From the NCBI RefSeq assembly GCF_937616625.2, contig NC_065571.1, positions 48,345,651 to 48,409,650 on the forward strand: a DNA stretch of 64,000 nucleotides, read 5' to 3'. The notes below the pieces were generated by a model that worked only from the letters and a program-made list of their open reading frames with translations, made no database searches and had not been told where the DNA came from. The stretch is from Mercurialis annua. Its lineage: Eukaryota > Streptophyta > Magnoliopsida > Malpighiales > Euphorbiaceae. Shown piece by piece: positions 14,669 through 27,050 of this stretch; positions within the stretch are counted from its first letter, which is position 1; every line of letters starts with the position of its first letter. A program made the translations under genes and the position numbers.

Positions 14669-17530
14669 ATAAAAATTGTCATCTAAACATCAATTTCTCA
14701 CTAAAACAACAAACCACTTTTAGGCGGTGCTTCAATTCGACAAAAATGCTAGACAAAATTCAATTGAAGAGCTAGAGCAAATAAGTGGTGCTTCAAGCTA
14801 TGAGATTAAACGAACATTTATTTTGTTTTTGTGAGATTGAACAACGAACAAAAGCAGCGAGATGGTATCCAGAGATCGAGTTTTTCGGTTTAGCGTTTAA
14901 TGGAAATATCGAGTTGTTTGTGTAAAGATAAAATAAGGAGCTTTATTCAATCTTTGTTTAAATTGAAATCTTTAGCTCACCAACTATCCGATTAAAATAA
15001 ATTTGCTCTGAAATAGGGAAAAACACTAATTTAATATGTTTTAAATACTTTAAACACCAATTTAAATAACAAAAATACTCCCGAACACTCAAATAGAAGA
15101 ATTTTAAAAGTCTGGATACTAGTGGTGTAACTTTTCCTAAGTTTATTAATTTGTATATAAATACTTTTTTATTAAATAATATTTGATAAATATTTTTCCT
15201 TTAGTAAATTATATTATATTATGTGTATAAATTAGACAATCATAAAGATGAGACATGTTGATATATATATAATTAAGCAATCATAAAGATGAGACATGTT
15301 GCAATATATTATATATATAATATATGTCCAATTGTAAATATTAATTAGAGGTAATTAGACCAGACACGTTCAAAACCCAAATTATTCTCACTTTGGTTTC
15401 CTTGCAAAATTACGATGCGCTTTCATTTCCTTTTGATTTTGTGCTTTTTGTTATCTAATTTACTGTTATGTTTCTTCTCCCTTTTCGCCTTATAACGATT
15501 TCAATCCAAATTGAACCAGCAATTTTCTACTTTCTGATGGTAGTCTTTATTATTTTGCCGGAAATATTTGGGAGTTAACGCCGCAGCTGCCGTTGAGCCT
15601 GCACCGCCTCCAGATCTTCCGCCGCGAACGCCATTACGCGGTGCTCGTGTGCACTTCTCAAAATTCTGAAGATGCGATTGAGGTATTTCTATTCTCCGAT
15701 CAGTCGTTGTTGAAGAATGATGCAACAAGATTTCCTTTCGTTTAATTGAAATCGAATTTATTCTAATTTTGTTGTTATTTTTACTATTTCCAGTTCCAAA
15801 TGGTTAGATTTGTTGGTTTAATTGATCTCGAATTTTACCTAATTTTGCCTTGCAATAGGTATTTGATTTGTGATATTGCAGATAAGGAAGAATGTTGTGA
15901 TAAGACTTCCTTTCGTTGATGCATTTCTGTTGAAAATTATTTTCCTTTTCCCATTTTAGTTAATTCAGAGCTTTGTTAAAGTGCTGATTGTAAATTAATG
16001 TCCAACTGTTGGTTTCTCATTTTCTTGGTAAGACCTATTCTACTTCTATCTCATCATGATGCTTCAAATTCATTTTTTGATGTAGGCAAAAATAAGAGTA
16101 TGAAGTCACAATTCAATGAAACTCTCTATTCCAATGATGCTACAACAGAGAGATTCGAATTGAAAAAAAATGGAGTCTCTTCCGAAAGAGAAAAATCAAA
16201 CGCATTATGTTTTGCGATTTTATTTTGTAATTTATGATTGTAATATTTTTGTTGTTGGTTTACCAATGGTTTACTAATAATAAACCAGTAATTTTAGTTT
16301 TAGTAATACTGTTAGTAAACCTTAAGTTAACTGTTGGTAAATTTATAATTATTTTTTAACGATACTCTTGATTGTTTATGTATTTTTTCACTTGTGTATT
16401 TGTAATAATGGTGTACTACTGGTACACAAATAATTTTAGTAAATTAAATAATAATTTATTTTAATATTTTATAATTTAAAAATAAAAGATAGTAATTTGA
16501 TTTTTAAAGAAACTGATAGAAGACCATTAGTAAAATATTAATGAACTTACAGTGAACAGATGTTTAGTAAACCATTAGTAAACTATTAGTAAACTGAAAT
16601 CGTATTTTTGCAAATGAAAAAAATATTTTTGTAATTTTTTTTTGTCAATCCGTAAATTTTAACTAATTTTGATCAAAAGGTATTTTTGAAAATAATTAGG
16701 TGTTTGATAGGTATTTGTCTAAAAATCCCTATTAATTAGCTATCATAACTCCTAATCTGATAGAGGCAAAAAGACCAGAATTCTTTAATAAACCACGAGG
16801 TTGAAAACTAGCTAGGAATTAAATTCATATAAAATAATCAGCACAAAATTTTGTGAAAACTGCGAGGGTTTTTTTATACCTTTTGCTAAAATTTGTATTT
16901 TTGTGAAAATTATGAGGTTTTTTTTTGTACCTTTTGCCAAAATTTCATGTCATAACTGAAATGCAAAACTTATAGGGTTATGTCATAATATAGGGTTATT
17001 AGCCAAAATGGTACCTAACCTTTATCCCTTGTATCAAAATAGTATCCAACCTTTATTCAAGTGAGCTTTTTGTAACTGAATTTTTTTTGTAATTCACGAG
17101 AAGTTGAGTATCCTTTTTATAACAACATAAACTTTTTTTATAATAGAAGGTATAATTTGATGATCTTTTTGTAACAAAATAAAATTTAGTACCCTTTTTA
17201 TGATAATAGGTAATCAGTAATCCAACAAATTTACTATTTGATATAACACTTGAATAAAATTTATTACTAGACTTATTATAGATGGTTTCTGTTTTATTTT
17301 CTTTGTTCAGAAATTATGAATATTTAATTTTTTTTTGGCCAGATTTATGTCAGTGTTTTTTAATTTTTATTTAAATTAAATATTAATTTGATTTGACTTA
17401 GGATTAGTCTTCAAAAACTGCTGGCATCATCTATCCGTAAAAAAGAATGAAGATTCAATACTGCAATCCTTACCTTTATTGTTAATCCCAATCCTAATAG
17501 GACAGTAACTTAGGGTTTTCTTTGTCTCTC
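14665..17530. other. Intergenic DNA with a GC-rich exon-like island
   Basis: Mostly AT-rich. A 23-base motif including CATAAAGATGAGACATGTTG is duplicated near 15240 and 15281. The island about 15560-15690 is sharply richer in G+C. In one plus-strand frame it reads through WELTPQLPLSLHRLQIFRRE and on to a GAG/GTATT junction, so it could be an exon or a captured gene fragment. I do not recognise it. Around 16560-16610 TAGTAAACCATTAGTAAAC repeats, and 16846-16970 contains two copies of a roughly 65-bp unit containing ACCTTTTGC. Confidence 0.4.
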
Positions 17531-17531
17531 C

Positions 17532-17541
17532 CTATATATAG
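17532..17541 (+). promoter_or_regulatory. Probable TATA box of the F-box gene
   Basis: CTATATATAG lies about 50 bp before the first in-frame ATG (17589). This leaves a short 5' UTR of roughly 25 bases if transcription starts about 30 bp downstream. Confidence 0.6.
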
Positions 17542-17588
17542 CATTCTGATGCACCAAGAAGTTTTTATTGAGCAAAGATCAATTCACA

Positions 17589-18830
17589 ATGAGTAATATT
17601 CCAAGTGAAATAATGATAGAAATCCTTTCAAGACTGCCGGTGAAGTCTGTGGTTAGATTTAAGTGTGTTTGCAGATCATGGCGATCTCTGCTTAGCCATC
17701 CTGATTTTGCAAGAAAGCATTATACGAATAACAACAACGAGGACGACATCAATTCTTTCCTTGTTTTTAACAGCGCCTCCTCTTATCGTCGGGCGGAATT
17801 TTCGTGGTCGAATGGCGAAAAAGATGGCGAAAAATTATTAGAATCAGCAACGATGAGACCGATCAACGATAAGCTGCATGCTGAAGTGAAAAGCTTAAAG
17901 AAGGCTGAGATCATGAATTCTTGTGATGGCATCTTATGTTTGGTTCTTCGTGTGGAACGCGCAGTGGTGCTATGGAATCCATGCATTAATGAATATCTGA
18001 GCTTGCCTCCGCCTGAGTCGTTCGATTTTGACAACGATATATTCGGATTTGGTTACGACTCTCGCAGTCATATTTATAAGGTGGTTAGACCTCTGGCCAC
18101 ACACCACAGGTGGCCTTGTCGCCCGGCTCTTCAAGTCTTGAATGTAAATAATAGCTCCTCGTGGAGAAGTGTTCATAACCATTTTCCATCCATGCGTATT
18201 TTCAAGCCTAGCATGTTACTTCCAAGGCCGGAGACACAAGTTCATCTTAAAGGAAGTCTATATTGGATAGCTATCCTTCCCGAGAGGGGGGCGTTATTAG
18301 TTCGTTTCGACCTATCAGAGGAGAGATTCTGGAAAGTTCCGTCGCCTTTCCAGCTATCGGGTTTATACTTTTATTTATGCAGTTTAGGAGGAGAGCTTTG
18401 TGTAGTATATAGACTAAGCACGCGATCAGATTCTCTTGATATTTGGGTTATGAAAGAAGAAGAAAAATGGACTAGATTGTTTACAGTTCCGTTTTTCAAC
18501 AGGTTGGGATCCATGAATGATTATTTTACGCCGGATTACTATTATACTTACGAAACACTGCCTTATGATTGTTTCCGACCATGTTTCTTCTTTAACAACA
18601 CTAACGAAGTTGTGATCCAATGCAATTTGGTTAAAGATTCATACCTTACCCATAGAGATTATATGTATGGCTATGAGAAGATGTTATTAGTGTACAATTT
18701 CCAAAGGAATTGTTACAGAAGGATTAACATTATTGGTGATCCGCATTGGGTTCAATCAATTGCTTATACCCAGACTCTAATTTCACCGTTTTCCTTCACC
18801 TCCACACACATCTCCATGCCCATCATTTAG
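17589..18830 (+). CDS. F-box protein with F-box-associated (FBA) domain
   Basis: This is a single uninterrupted frame of 413 codons. The frame is open further upstream only through a TTG, so I start at ATG 17589. Residues 3-44 are a typical F-box (IPSEIMIEILSRLPVKSVVR, then CVCRSWRSLLSHPDF). Further on, CDGILCLV (about 112) and NPCINEYLSLPPP (about 130), then FGFGYDSRSHIYKVVR, are standard landmarks of the plant FBA interaction domain, which continues to about residue 340. Such proteins link Skp1-cullin1 ubiquitin ligases to a substrate, and the FBA region chooses the target. The layout resembles the large CPR1/At3g06240-like group, which is numerous and fast-evolving, so the substrate cannot be inferred. 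Length and lack of introns fit the family. I infer an intact gene. Confidence 0.93.
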   Translation: MSNIPSEIMIEILSRLPVKSVVRFKCVCRSWRSLLSHPDFARKHYTNNNNEDDINSFLVFNSASSYRRAEFSWSNGEKDGEKLLESATMRPINDKLHAEVKSLKKAEIMNSCDGILCLVLRVERAVVLWNPCINEYLSLPPPESFDFDNDIFGFGYDSRSHIYKVVRPLATHHRWPCRPALQVLNVNNSSSWRSVHNHFPSMRIFKPSMLLPRPETQVHLKGSLYWIAILPERGALLVRFDLSEERFWKVPSPFQLSGLYFYLCSLGGELCVVYRLSTRSDSLDIWVMKEEEKWTRLFTVPFFNRLGSMNDYFTPDYYYTYETLPYDCFRPCFFFNNTNEVVIQCNLVKDSYLTHRDYMYGYEKMLLVYNFQRNCYRRINIIGDPHWVQSIAYTQTLISPFSFTSTHISMPII

Positions 18831-20869
18831 TTACAGAGGATCATTATTCTTTTTTTACAAGTGTAACATATTTTTTATGAAATCAAATATTTTGTTAAGT
18901 TTGTGCAAGCTCAATTCATAATTGATAATTCGTTTAGTTGGGTTTCCGTCAATAAAAAACATGGTTCATTTGAATCAAAAATATGCTTTGGTCGCAGGAA
19001 ATCAAAAAATATGCACAGGGTTAGAAACGTACTATGAACAGATTATGTGTACCCCTAATTTGGTGCTTCACATGGAACTTCTCTGCTAATATCTATTGTA
19101 TCTTACTTTTTCAGGAATGAAACTTGCAGCTGAGATTGGAACTCCATAAATTGGTTTGTTTGTTTTGGAAGTAGTGTAATTTAATAACGAAAGAGGTATC
19201 TGGTGGCTCATGATTCTTGCAGGGTAGACAGGGTGCTGCACAAAAGATAAGTTTAAGTATCAATTTGAAATTCAGGCCACCATGTCTCCTCCGCAACCAC
19301 CCAGGCTGGGTCTGTAATGTTACATTTCGTGTATCATGAATATGCTGAAAACATGTTAATCTATTAGGTGATATTAGATTTCATGTATTCATGTTTTTTT
19401 TTCTTCTAGGATTCTGCCATTTGTATTAGCTCAGAGAAAGTGATTATTTTCAAGTTGCATGCCTCGCTAGGGAGCAGAGGTATTGTTTGAACTTGGCTTA
19501 TCTAGCCATGGATGCTATCGGATTGTAATATAGGTTCGGTTTCAAGTTAATGTTGCCCTTTTGTTATTCTAGTTAATTATTTGTTAGGACCTTATTACTA
19601 CATATTTCCTTACCTAAAATGCAGTAGGTGAACGCACTACTTTCATCAGCTAATTGATGCACATGCAAATATACAATATCGTGATTAAATAATAAAAAGT
19701 AGAGAAAATTATACCATATGATTCAATTTGGAAAATCTTTATGTTAGTGACTCAGAAAAATAATTTTTACAGAAATCTCTCAATTTTAAAAATTCATTTG
19801 CATCGTATACCTCATTCTGTTTTTTTTACTTTTCTAACCCTCACTCACTGTAGGAACTGGAAATTATGAATGGAGATTAGATGTAATTGGTTGATGAGTG
19901 GATCAGAGGTAGTCTTACTAACGCTTGCCGTTCGATTATCGGACTGTTAGTGGCGATGATGTTCATCCAACGTAAGAAGACTAATGGTTTTTTTGTGGTT
20001 GTTGTAGATCCGACTGTAATTTGTCGGCGGTGGTTGGTCGGCGGCTGCCAATGGTTCCTCCACTGATAATCTTATAAAATAAAAATTGCTTCTGTAGAAA
20101 GTATGTTGTTATTTACTGCTATTAAAGCAATTAGTGTTCTTCAAACACTGATTTTTGCAGGGCTGTTTCCGACGGTTGTCATATTTTTCTTAATTTGCAT
20201 CACTAAACCTTTATTGTTATAGTCTTACAGTAATAATAATTTACAATTAATTTTTTAATTTTACAATTGATTGGTTGATGTTGTCTATTTTTAATTTAAT
20301 TGAAGTTTTTTGTTTATTGATAGAGAGAAATTTGAAGGTCAAGAGTTTCACCGGAAAATAGAGGGCCACTGTTCAACCGTTCTTTTATCTTTTTGAACAA
20401 CAGTGCTTGCTTCTCTATTCTCAAATGAATAGCTTGTTTTAGTAGGAGATTCATATTATTAGTGTTCTTCAGGAGCTAGAATTTCATAGCGGTGGCAAGA
20501 AGCAGAGAAACCCACGATGATAGCACTAACTATGGATTAACTGATATTTCAAGTGAAGCTTTTAAGCGAGTTTGTGTACATCCTCTTGATTTTGAAGTCT
20601 GATAATAAATTTTTATTTGGAAACTGATAATAAATAATTTTATTTAAGTAGGAATATGTATATTCAAGAACCAATAATAAACATTGTCTTATGTGTTATT
20701 AGCAGTGTCCATTATGCAGGTATTGAGAATTCAATGATGGCTTTATTTATGGATGGACAAATATTTCCAGATTATATTCATTTACTAGGTGATTATGTTT
20801 ATGGTGGCAACTTTTCTGCTTTTGGATTCTCATGTTGGTTAACTGATTTTTTTGTTGATTAATCAATTG
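18831..20869. other. F-box 3' flank and unassigned DNA
   Basis: The segment 19100-19320 contains TTTTTCAG/GAATG, TTGCAG/GGTAG and CTGG/GTCTG junction-like sites, so a spliced 3' UTR of the F-box gene is possible but unproven. 20330-20870 has an inverted pair (ACTGTTCAA and TTGAACAACAGT near 20370-20405) and no recognisable protein. Confidence 0.35.
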
Positions 20870-21739
20870 TTTACTAATGTGAATCTAATGTGAACCAAAA
20901 ATTAACCTAATGTGAACCTGATGTGAACCTATATCAACTGAACTCATCAATTCATTCTTTTATACTATTTGTCTTACTACTCTTTACAATCTTAACAAAC
21001 ATCTTATATAGAGAGAATTTTGAGATTTAATGTAATCTACAAATTGAATATCTCTTTTAAGTGAAATGTATTCGACAAACAATCTATAAAACTGAAAATC
21101 AACCTGATGTGAACCTATATAAACCTAATTACCTTAATTCAGGTTTTTTGTAAAATTTGTATTACTACTCTTTACAATCGTAACTAACATTTTATATAAA
21201 TAAAATTTTGAGATTTAATGTAATATACAAATTGAATATCTCTTTTTAAAGAAATGTATCTGATAGTAAAATCAACCTAATATGAACCTGATATGAACCT
21301 ATATCAACTGAACTATCTTAATTCATTTTTTATAAAATTTGATTTGCTGCTCTTTACAATTATTTGATATATTATATAGAGAGATCTTGAGATATAGTTT
21401 ATTATAAGAATTAAATAACTGTTTTTGAGTGAAATGTAATTGACATTCTATAAAATTTAAAAGTAACCTGATATGAAGCGGATGTGAACTTATATCAACT
21501 GAAGTAGTTTAATTCAATTTTTAATAACATTTGTCTTGTTGTTATTTACAATCTTAAATGCCATTTTAAAAAAGAGAATTTTAAAATTTAGTGTAATCTA
21601 CAAATTACATATCTCTTTTAAGTGTACTGTATTTGACAGTTTATAAAACCGAAAATCAATTTGATGTTAACATGATTTGAACCTATATCAACTAAACTAT
21701 TTTAATTTTTATTTATAAATTTTTTTTGCTGATCTATAC
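20870..21739. repeat. Tandem array with a unit of about 185 bp (left part)
   Basis: The phrase ACCTGATGTGAACCTATATC recurs near 20917, 21101, 21285, 21464 and 21660, giving a period of about 180-190 bp. Units also share CTCTTTACAATC and CAAATTGAATATCTCTTTT. Copies differ by many substitutions, so the array is not young. Its last unit is interrupted at 21739 by a retrotransposon and resumes at 27906. Confidence 0.8.
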
Positions 21740-21950
21740 TGTAATATCCCGGAAAATTTTAAAATTTAAGTTGCGAATTCCGGTAGCATTTTAGTAGTTT
21801 ACGTAAATTAAAATCGTTTTGTGATTGGATTCGAAAATGGGTTAATTCTAGTCCGGGTTTCGAAAAGGGTTAATTAAAGTCCGGGTTTCGAATATATATT
21901 TTTTTTTAAAAAAAAGTCCGGGTTGGGTTTCGGTCCAACCAGAATTGGTT

Positions 21951-22150
21951 GGATCAGGTCTCGTTGAACCGAGACCTGGTCTCGTAAGAGAATGCAGGTC
22001 TCGTACGAGACCTGCGTTTTTGAAGCAGGTCTCGTTCGAGACCTGCGTTTTTGAAGCAGGTCTCGTTCGAGACCCACAGGTCTCGTTCGAGACCCACAGG
22101 TCTCGTTCGAGACCTGTTCTTATTTAGCAGGTCTCGTTCAAGACCTGCTA
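21951..22150. repeat. Array of GGTCTC palindromes inside the LTR
   Basis: About seven near-copies of the palindrome CAGGTCTCGTTCGAGACCTG are spaced 20-31 bp apart. Each can fold on itself. The array stays open in frames on both strands, but that is a product of the repeat. The opposite-strand relative at 23958-27050 has only two or three decayed copies, near 26760-26815. Confidence 0.8.
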
Positions 22151-22328
22151 ACGAGAATGAAGGGGGCAGTTTTTCCCCCTGATTTCTCGAGATCCCTTCG
22201 GTTTTTGAACTCAAATCCTAAATCAAATATCTACACCACACTTTGAAGTAAACCCTAGCCGAATTACTTTGCTCTCAAGACCCTCACATCTCCTCCATTC
22301 TTCCTCTCATTCCATCGCAAAAATTCAG

Positions 22329-22671
22329 GTTTGTTGTTAAGAAAATTTCAGTTTTTCTCAAAATCGACATCTTCGTTCATAGCTGATATCTCTTTCGTTT
22401 CAGAACCGAAATAGGTTCCGCTTCCTTCCAGTGATAGAAGACTCACGTATCTACAAATCCCAACGTTTCGTTTGTCAAACGGTACGTAAACGAACCCGTA
22501 TCAATCGCCGCCGTTTTACCGTTTTCTGGAAATTTTATATTTTGATTCTAATCGACATCTCTGAAATTTAATTCGTTCCACAGCCGTTCGGAGGTCGAAA
22601 TCAGTTCCGTTTGTTTCCCGTGAAAGTAGACTCACGCATCTACGTTTCTATACCTTTCGTTCATCAAACGG
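22329..22671 (+). repeat. Duplicated splice-site-bounded module inside the LTR
   Basis: Two units about 189 bp apart each read: acceptor-like (TTTCAG or TCCACAG), 78-87 bases containing GACTCACGYATCTAC, then ACG/GTACGTAAAC, a near-ideal donor. The exon-like cores are 22404-22481 and 22584-22670. A further donor-like CAG/GTTTG ends at 22328. The same two units occur in inverse orientation at about 26230-26490. The complete element's LTRs have a single donor-like unit (for example near 40930 and 48220). Confidence 0.6.
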
Positions 22672-23957
22672 TACGTAAACAAACTCGTAATGATCACCGT
22701 CGTCTCACCGTTGTTGATTGTTATTAACTGCCACAATTTTTTTTATTATTGTTCTGCCGAATTATCTGATTCCTTTGGCTATGATTCTACTAGTTAGTGA
22801 TTTTAAATCCTTGAGAATGTCAGTTGTTATTTGATTAATCTCGGTTTGAAGTTTGTCTCACGGTTTCAGTTGTTATTTGATTTGGAAGTTTGATGTTTAT
22901 ATTGTTGTTTTTGCAATTCATGATGAAGTTGGCGGTTTGGATTTTGTTTGAATTATAATGATGCTATTGGTCATAGGTGTTGGCCATGATTTTGGGTTTC
23001 TGTTTGTTCAAAAATTTGCTGGGGTAAATTTAGTTGTTTCAATTTGTTTGGCAAAGGATTGAAGTGTTCACTTTAATTGACGGGGTTCAAATTGGTTTGG
23101 TATGTTTAAATGAAAGTGATGGTTAATTAACTAGTGTGATCCCTAGGTTGTTTTGGTTTAAACAAATTGATTCTTTAAGTTTAGTTTTAATTAATCACTT
23201 CTATTTTGTAATTGATTTTAATTTTAATCAACAGATTTATTTTTGACTTATAATTTGGCAATTTAATAATACTATTATTTATGATTTTAAGGGGCATCAT
23301 TATTTTAAATCTAGAATTTATATTAATCATATTAAATTTTAAATGGTTTTAAATTAAATTATTTAATTTGACTATCATAAATGGGAACTTGATATTTATA
23401 TCTAATCTATTATTTTACAAATTTTGGATTAGCGTGCCAATTGAGCTAAATTTATAATTTAGCCTTTTATTTATTTATTGATTTATTTAATGAGATATTT
23501 TGCCGGTAACTTTTGATTACTTGGGTTTCAAGCTATTGAGTTCCATTTAAATATTAATTAATATTTTATTTTAATTATAAGTATAAATTGTGGTTTATAA
23601 TTATGGAATATCAGTTGGGTCGGTTTAGAGTTGGGTCACGACATGTGGGTTTAACTTGGTAGTTTTGAGAAAACTCGGTTAACCCACTATTTGAGGAATT
23701 GATTTTATTTATCAATTAAATATTATTTTAATAATATTTTCGGATGGGATTTAAGTGCGAACTCAATAGTCTTGAATTAATTACGGCATTATAAATTATT
23801 TGAGAATTGTGTTTCTCTGTGATTTATCTGGTTATTTAATTGTGCTAGTCCTACGTGGTGTCTAGTAATCTTAGAGTTAGGGGTCGTACGAATTTTAACC
23901 TATTTATTATTTTAAATCCGTCGACTGCTCGTGCTTCGGAGTCTACGCAGGGTTAGC

Positions 23958-26900
23958 TGTCACGACCCAATTTCATGAATCGTGACCGGCGCTAGGGTAT
24001 GGGTATGGTTGTACCAAAACCCGTAGCAAGCCTTGCGGAAATCAAATAAACATTTAAACCTGCAGAAAACTGCTCGGGGGCAACCGAGACTCCAACCTAA
24101 GTCTAGCAATTTATAATACAGTTCTAATATAAATAACTTAAGTAGCTGAAATATTCCACAACATGCCTTAAATATAATAATAAAATATTCCAGTGTAAAT
24201 ATGCCAATAATAAATAATCGGTCTAATCGACAATCCCAATGCAATAACAAATGTAATATATAAACTAGTTCTACTGCGGTCTAAGAGTTTGAAAACAGAA
24301 ACTAGTTTAATAACATAAAAACCTCCGATGAATCAAAAGAATCGGAGTGGACCAGCTTTCAAATCATAAACCTGGAAAATTTGGGAAAACAACGGGGTCA
24401 GATATACTGAGATGAGTTCGCAATACTATTTACATTTATTAAGTTTAAAACCTTTAAATCAAAACATTTTTATACTAATATAATATGATTATGGAAAAAC
24501 AGTATTGAAATGATCCCACCGTAAGTATGACATAGCATACCGATAAACCCAGAGCGGACGGGAACAAATCCTCGTCATATAAATATACCAGCGTAAGCAA
24601 GACTTTAGTCTGCCGTTTCCCAGAGTACTCACCGGTGCACACAGTCTCGATACAAGCCTATCGAGTAGCTCGTTTCAATCCAGATCCATAATCCGTAAAA
24701 AAACAGTTCACAAACATTTATAATATTAAAATATGATGCGCTACTTAATAAAGCGGTAAATAGCACTACAAACTCACTGCTTGCTTATCCACCTGAAACT
24801 TCGGCAAACAGCTAATCCTGGTTCGACTCCGGAGCGCGAGTAATCGAAGAGTCTAAAAATAAATCATACATTAAAATTGCTCCAACCCCTAACTCTAAGA
24901 ATACTAGACGTCACGTAGGACTAACACATATAATAAGCCAGATAAGTCACAAAGAAACATCATCTCGAATAAATTATATTGCCGTAAATAAATCAAGCCT
25001 ATTGAGTTCATATTTAAAAATCACCCGAAAATATTAATTAAATAATATTTAATTAATAAATAAAATCCTTTCCTCAAATAGTGGGATAGCCGAGTTTCTT
25101 AAAACTACCAAGCTAATTCCACATGTCGGGCAACTCAAGTCTAACCCGACCCAACCATAAAATCAGAGTTATAAACCATAGTTTATAATTTAATATTTAC
25201 TAAAATATTAATCGACATTAAAATAGAACTCAATAGCTTGAAACCCAAGTAATTAATATTACCGGCAATTATCTCAATAAATTAAATAATAAAATAAAGC
25301 TAAAATGTAAATTTAATTCCAAAGGCATTCTAAGCAAAAAAAATATCAATTTAACAATTAAATAACAATTAAATAATAATTAATTATAATTATTAATTTA
25401 ATTTTTAAATATTCAAATATTATTTTTATGCCTTAAAAATAATATTATTAATTTGAAAACTTTTAAATAAAATAAAATCCCCAAATTTTTATTTAATACA
25501 GTCAATTATAAAATCGCATAAAATCCATAATGAGTTTAATATTAATTTAAATTTAAAAATATTAAAGCCCAAAGTAATTTCAAATTATAAATAATAATAT
25601 TATTTAAACCGCTAATTAATAAGTCAAAATCAATTTCGTTAAATTAAAGTCAAAGTCATTACCAAATAGTTATTAAAATAAGTTTAGGAACTCTTTAATT
25701 TAAGTCACAAAAATCTAGTGACCAAATCCACCAATTAGCCAAAATAAAATCAAAACATCAAATAGCAAAGTGACACCTCCTCATCTTCTCCATTTAGCAT
25801 GTCACTTGCAACCCATATATACAAAATGCAAAAAAAATGAAAACGCAGCAACTGCAACTCAAAACCGAAGCCATTAATTCATAAAATTCTCATAATTTCT
25901 TATCAAACCTAATGATCATATTGATATTACAAGACGTGGATGATCAAGCAAGGACCGAATCTCGTTTTTAACAAAGACAGTCAAGAAAAAAAAAAACATG
26001 AAAACCGAAACGAAGCCAAAGCAAAACCATCAACGAACAAAACCGGAGACAACACATAACCTAAAGCTTAAACAAGTTCTTTATTCAATATGTATTAAAC
26101 CCTTAAACACAAACTAAACAGAATCATAGTTTAGGATTTGAAAATTGAATCGGCAGTAACAATATTTCAAAACAAACTCAGAATTGAACAAATAAGTACG
26201 GTGAGATGGCGGCGATTACTACGGGTTCGTTTACGTACCGTTTGACGAACGAAAGATGTAGAAACGTAGATGCGTGAGTCTACTTTCACGGGAAACAAAC
26301 GGAATTAATTTCGACCTCCGAACGGCTGCCAAACGAATTAAATTTCAGAGATGTCGATTTAACATCAAAACAGAATTTTCTTAAAAACGGTAAAACAGCG
26401 GCAATTGATACGAGAAATATAACGTACCGTTTTACGAAACGAAGGTTGGGATTTGTAGATGCGTGAGTCTTCTTCGACTGGAACATTTCGGAACTGAAAA
26501 TAACGTTCGGACGAGTGAGAACGATCCAGAAAACGAAAGGGTCGTTTTCAGCCAAAACAGAAATTAAAGGTTTCAAAAACTCACCTACGGCAGCAACTTC
26601 GGAAGGGGTTTTGATCGATGATTTCTCAGCGAAAAAGGGAAAAGATGGCGGCTAGGGTTAGTTTGAAGAGTGGTGAAGATATTTGATTTAGAAAGCGTTT
26701 TTAAAATGCTTATAGATTGAGAGAAATCAGGGGGCGAAACTGCCCCCTGAAATCTCGCAGCAGGGAGACCTGCTGGTTTACACAGGTCTCGTTTGAACTT
26801 GGTTGAACGAGACCTGGTCCAACCAATTCTAGTTGGACCGAAACCCAACCCGAATAATTAATTTTTTTTTAAATATATATTTTCAAAACCCAGACTTTAA

Positions 26901-27050
26901 TCAACCCTTTTCGAAACCCGGACTAAAATGACTAAAATTAACCCATTCTCGAATCCAATCACAAAACGAGTTTAATTTACGTAAACTACTAAAATGTTAC
27001 CGGAACTCGCAACTTAATTTTTTTTTAAAATTTTTTTACGGGATATTACA
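23958..27050 (-). mobile_element. Nested solo LTR, opposite orientation
   Basis: On the plus strand it starts TGTCACGACCC and ends CGGGATATTACA, so the LTR reads on the minus strand. The 5-bp duplication TTAGC is exact (23953-23957 and 27051-27055). It is 3093 bp long. It belongs to the same family as its host LTR, so the two together form a large imperfect palindrome. It carries no gene. Confidence 0.9.

Noticed and set aside
17568..17588. Upstream extension of the F-box protein from a TTG
   Set aside because: Plant nuclear genes start at ATG almost always. The ATG at 17589 fits the family N-terminus and the TATA spacing.
21874..22214. Overlapping open frames on both strands in the GGTCTC array, with CRISPR-like spacing
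   Set aside because: They come from the palindromic repeat inside an LTR. The units are self-complementary, there are no unique spacers, and no cas genes exist in this plant DNA.
23960..24250. 96-codon minus-strand frame
   Set aside because: It lies wholly inside the nested solo LTR and has no match to a known protein.
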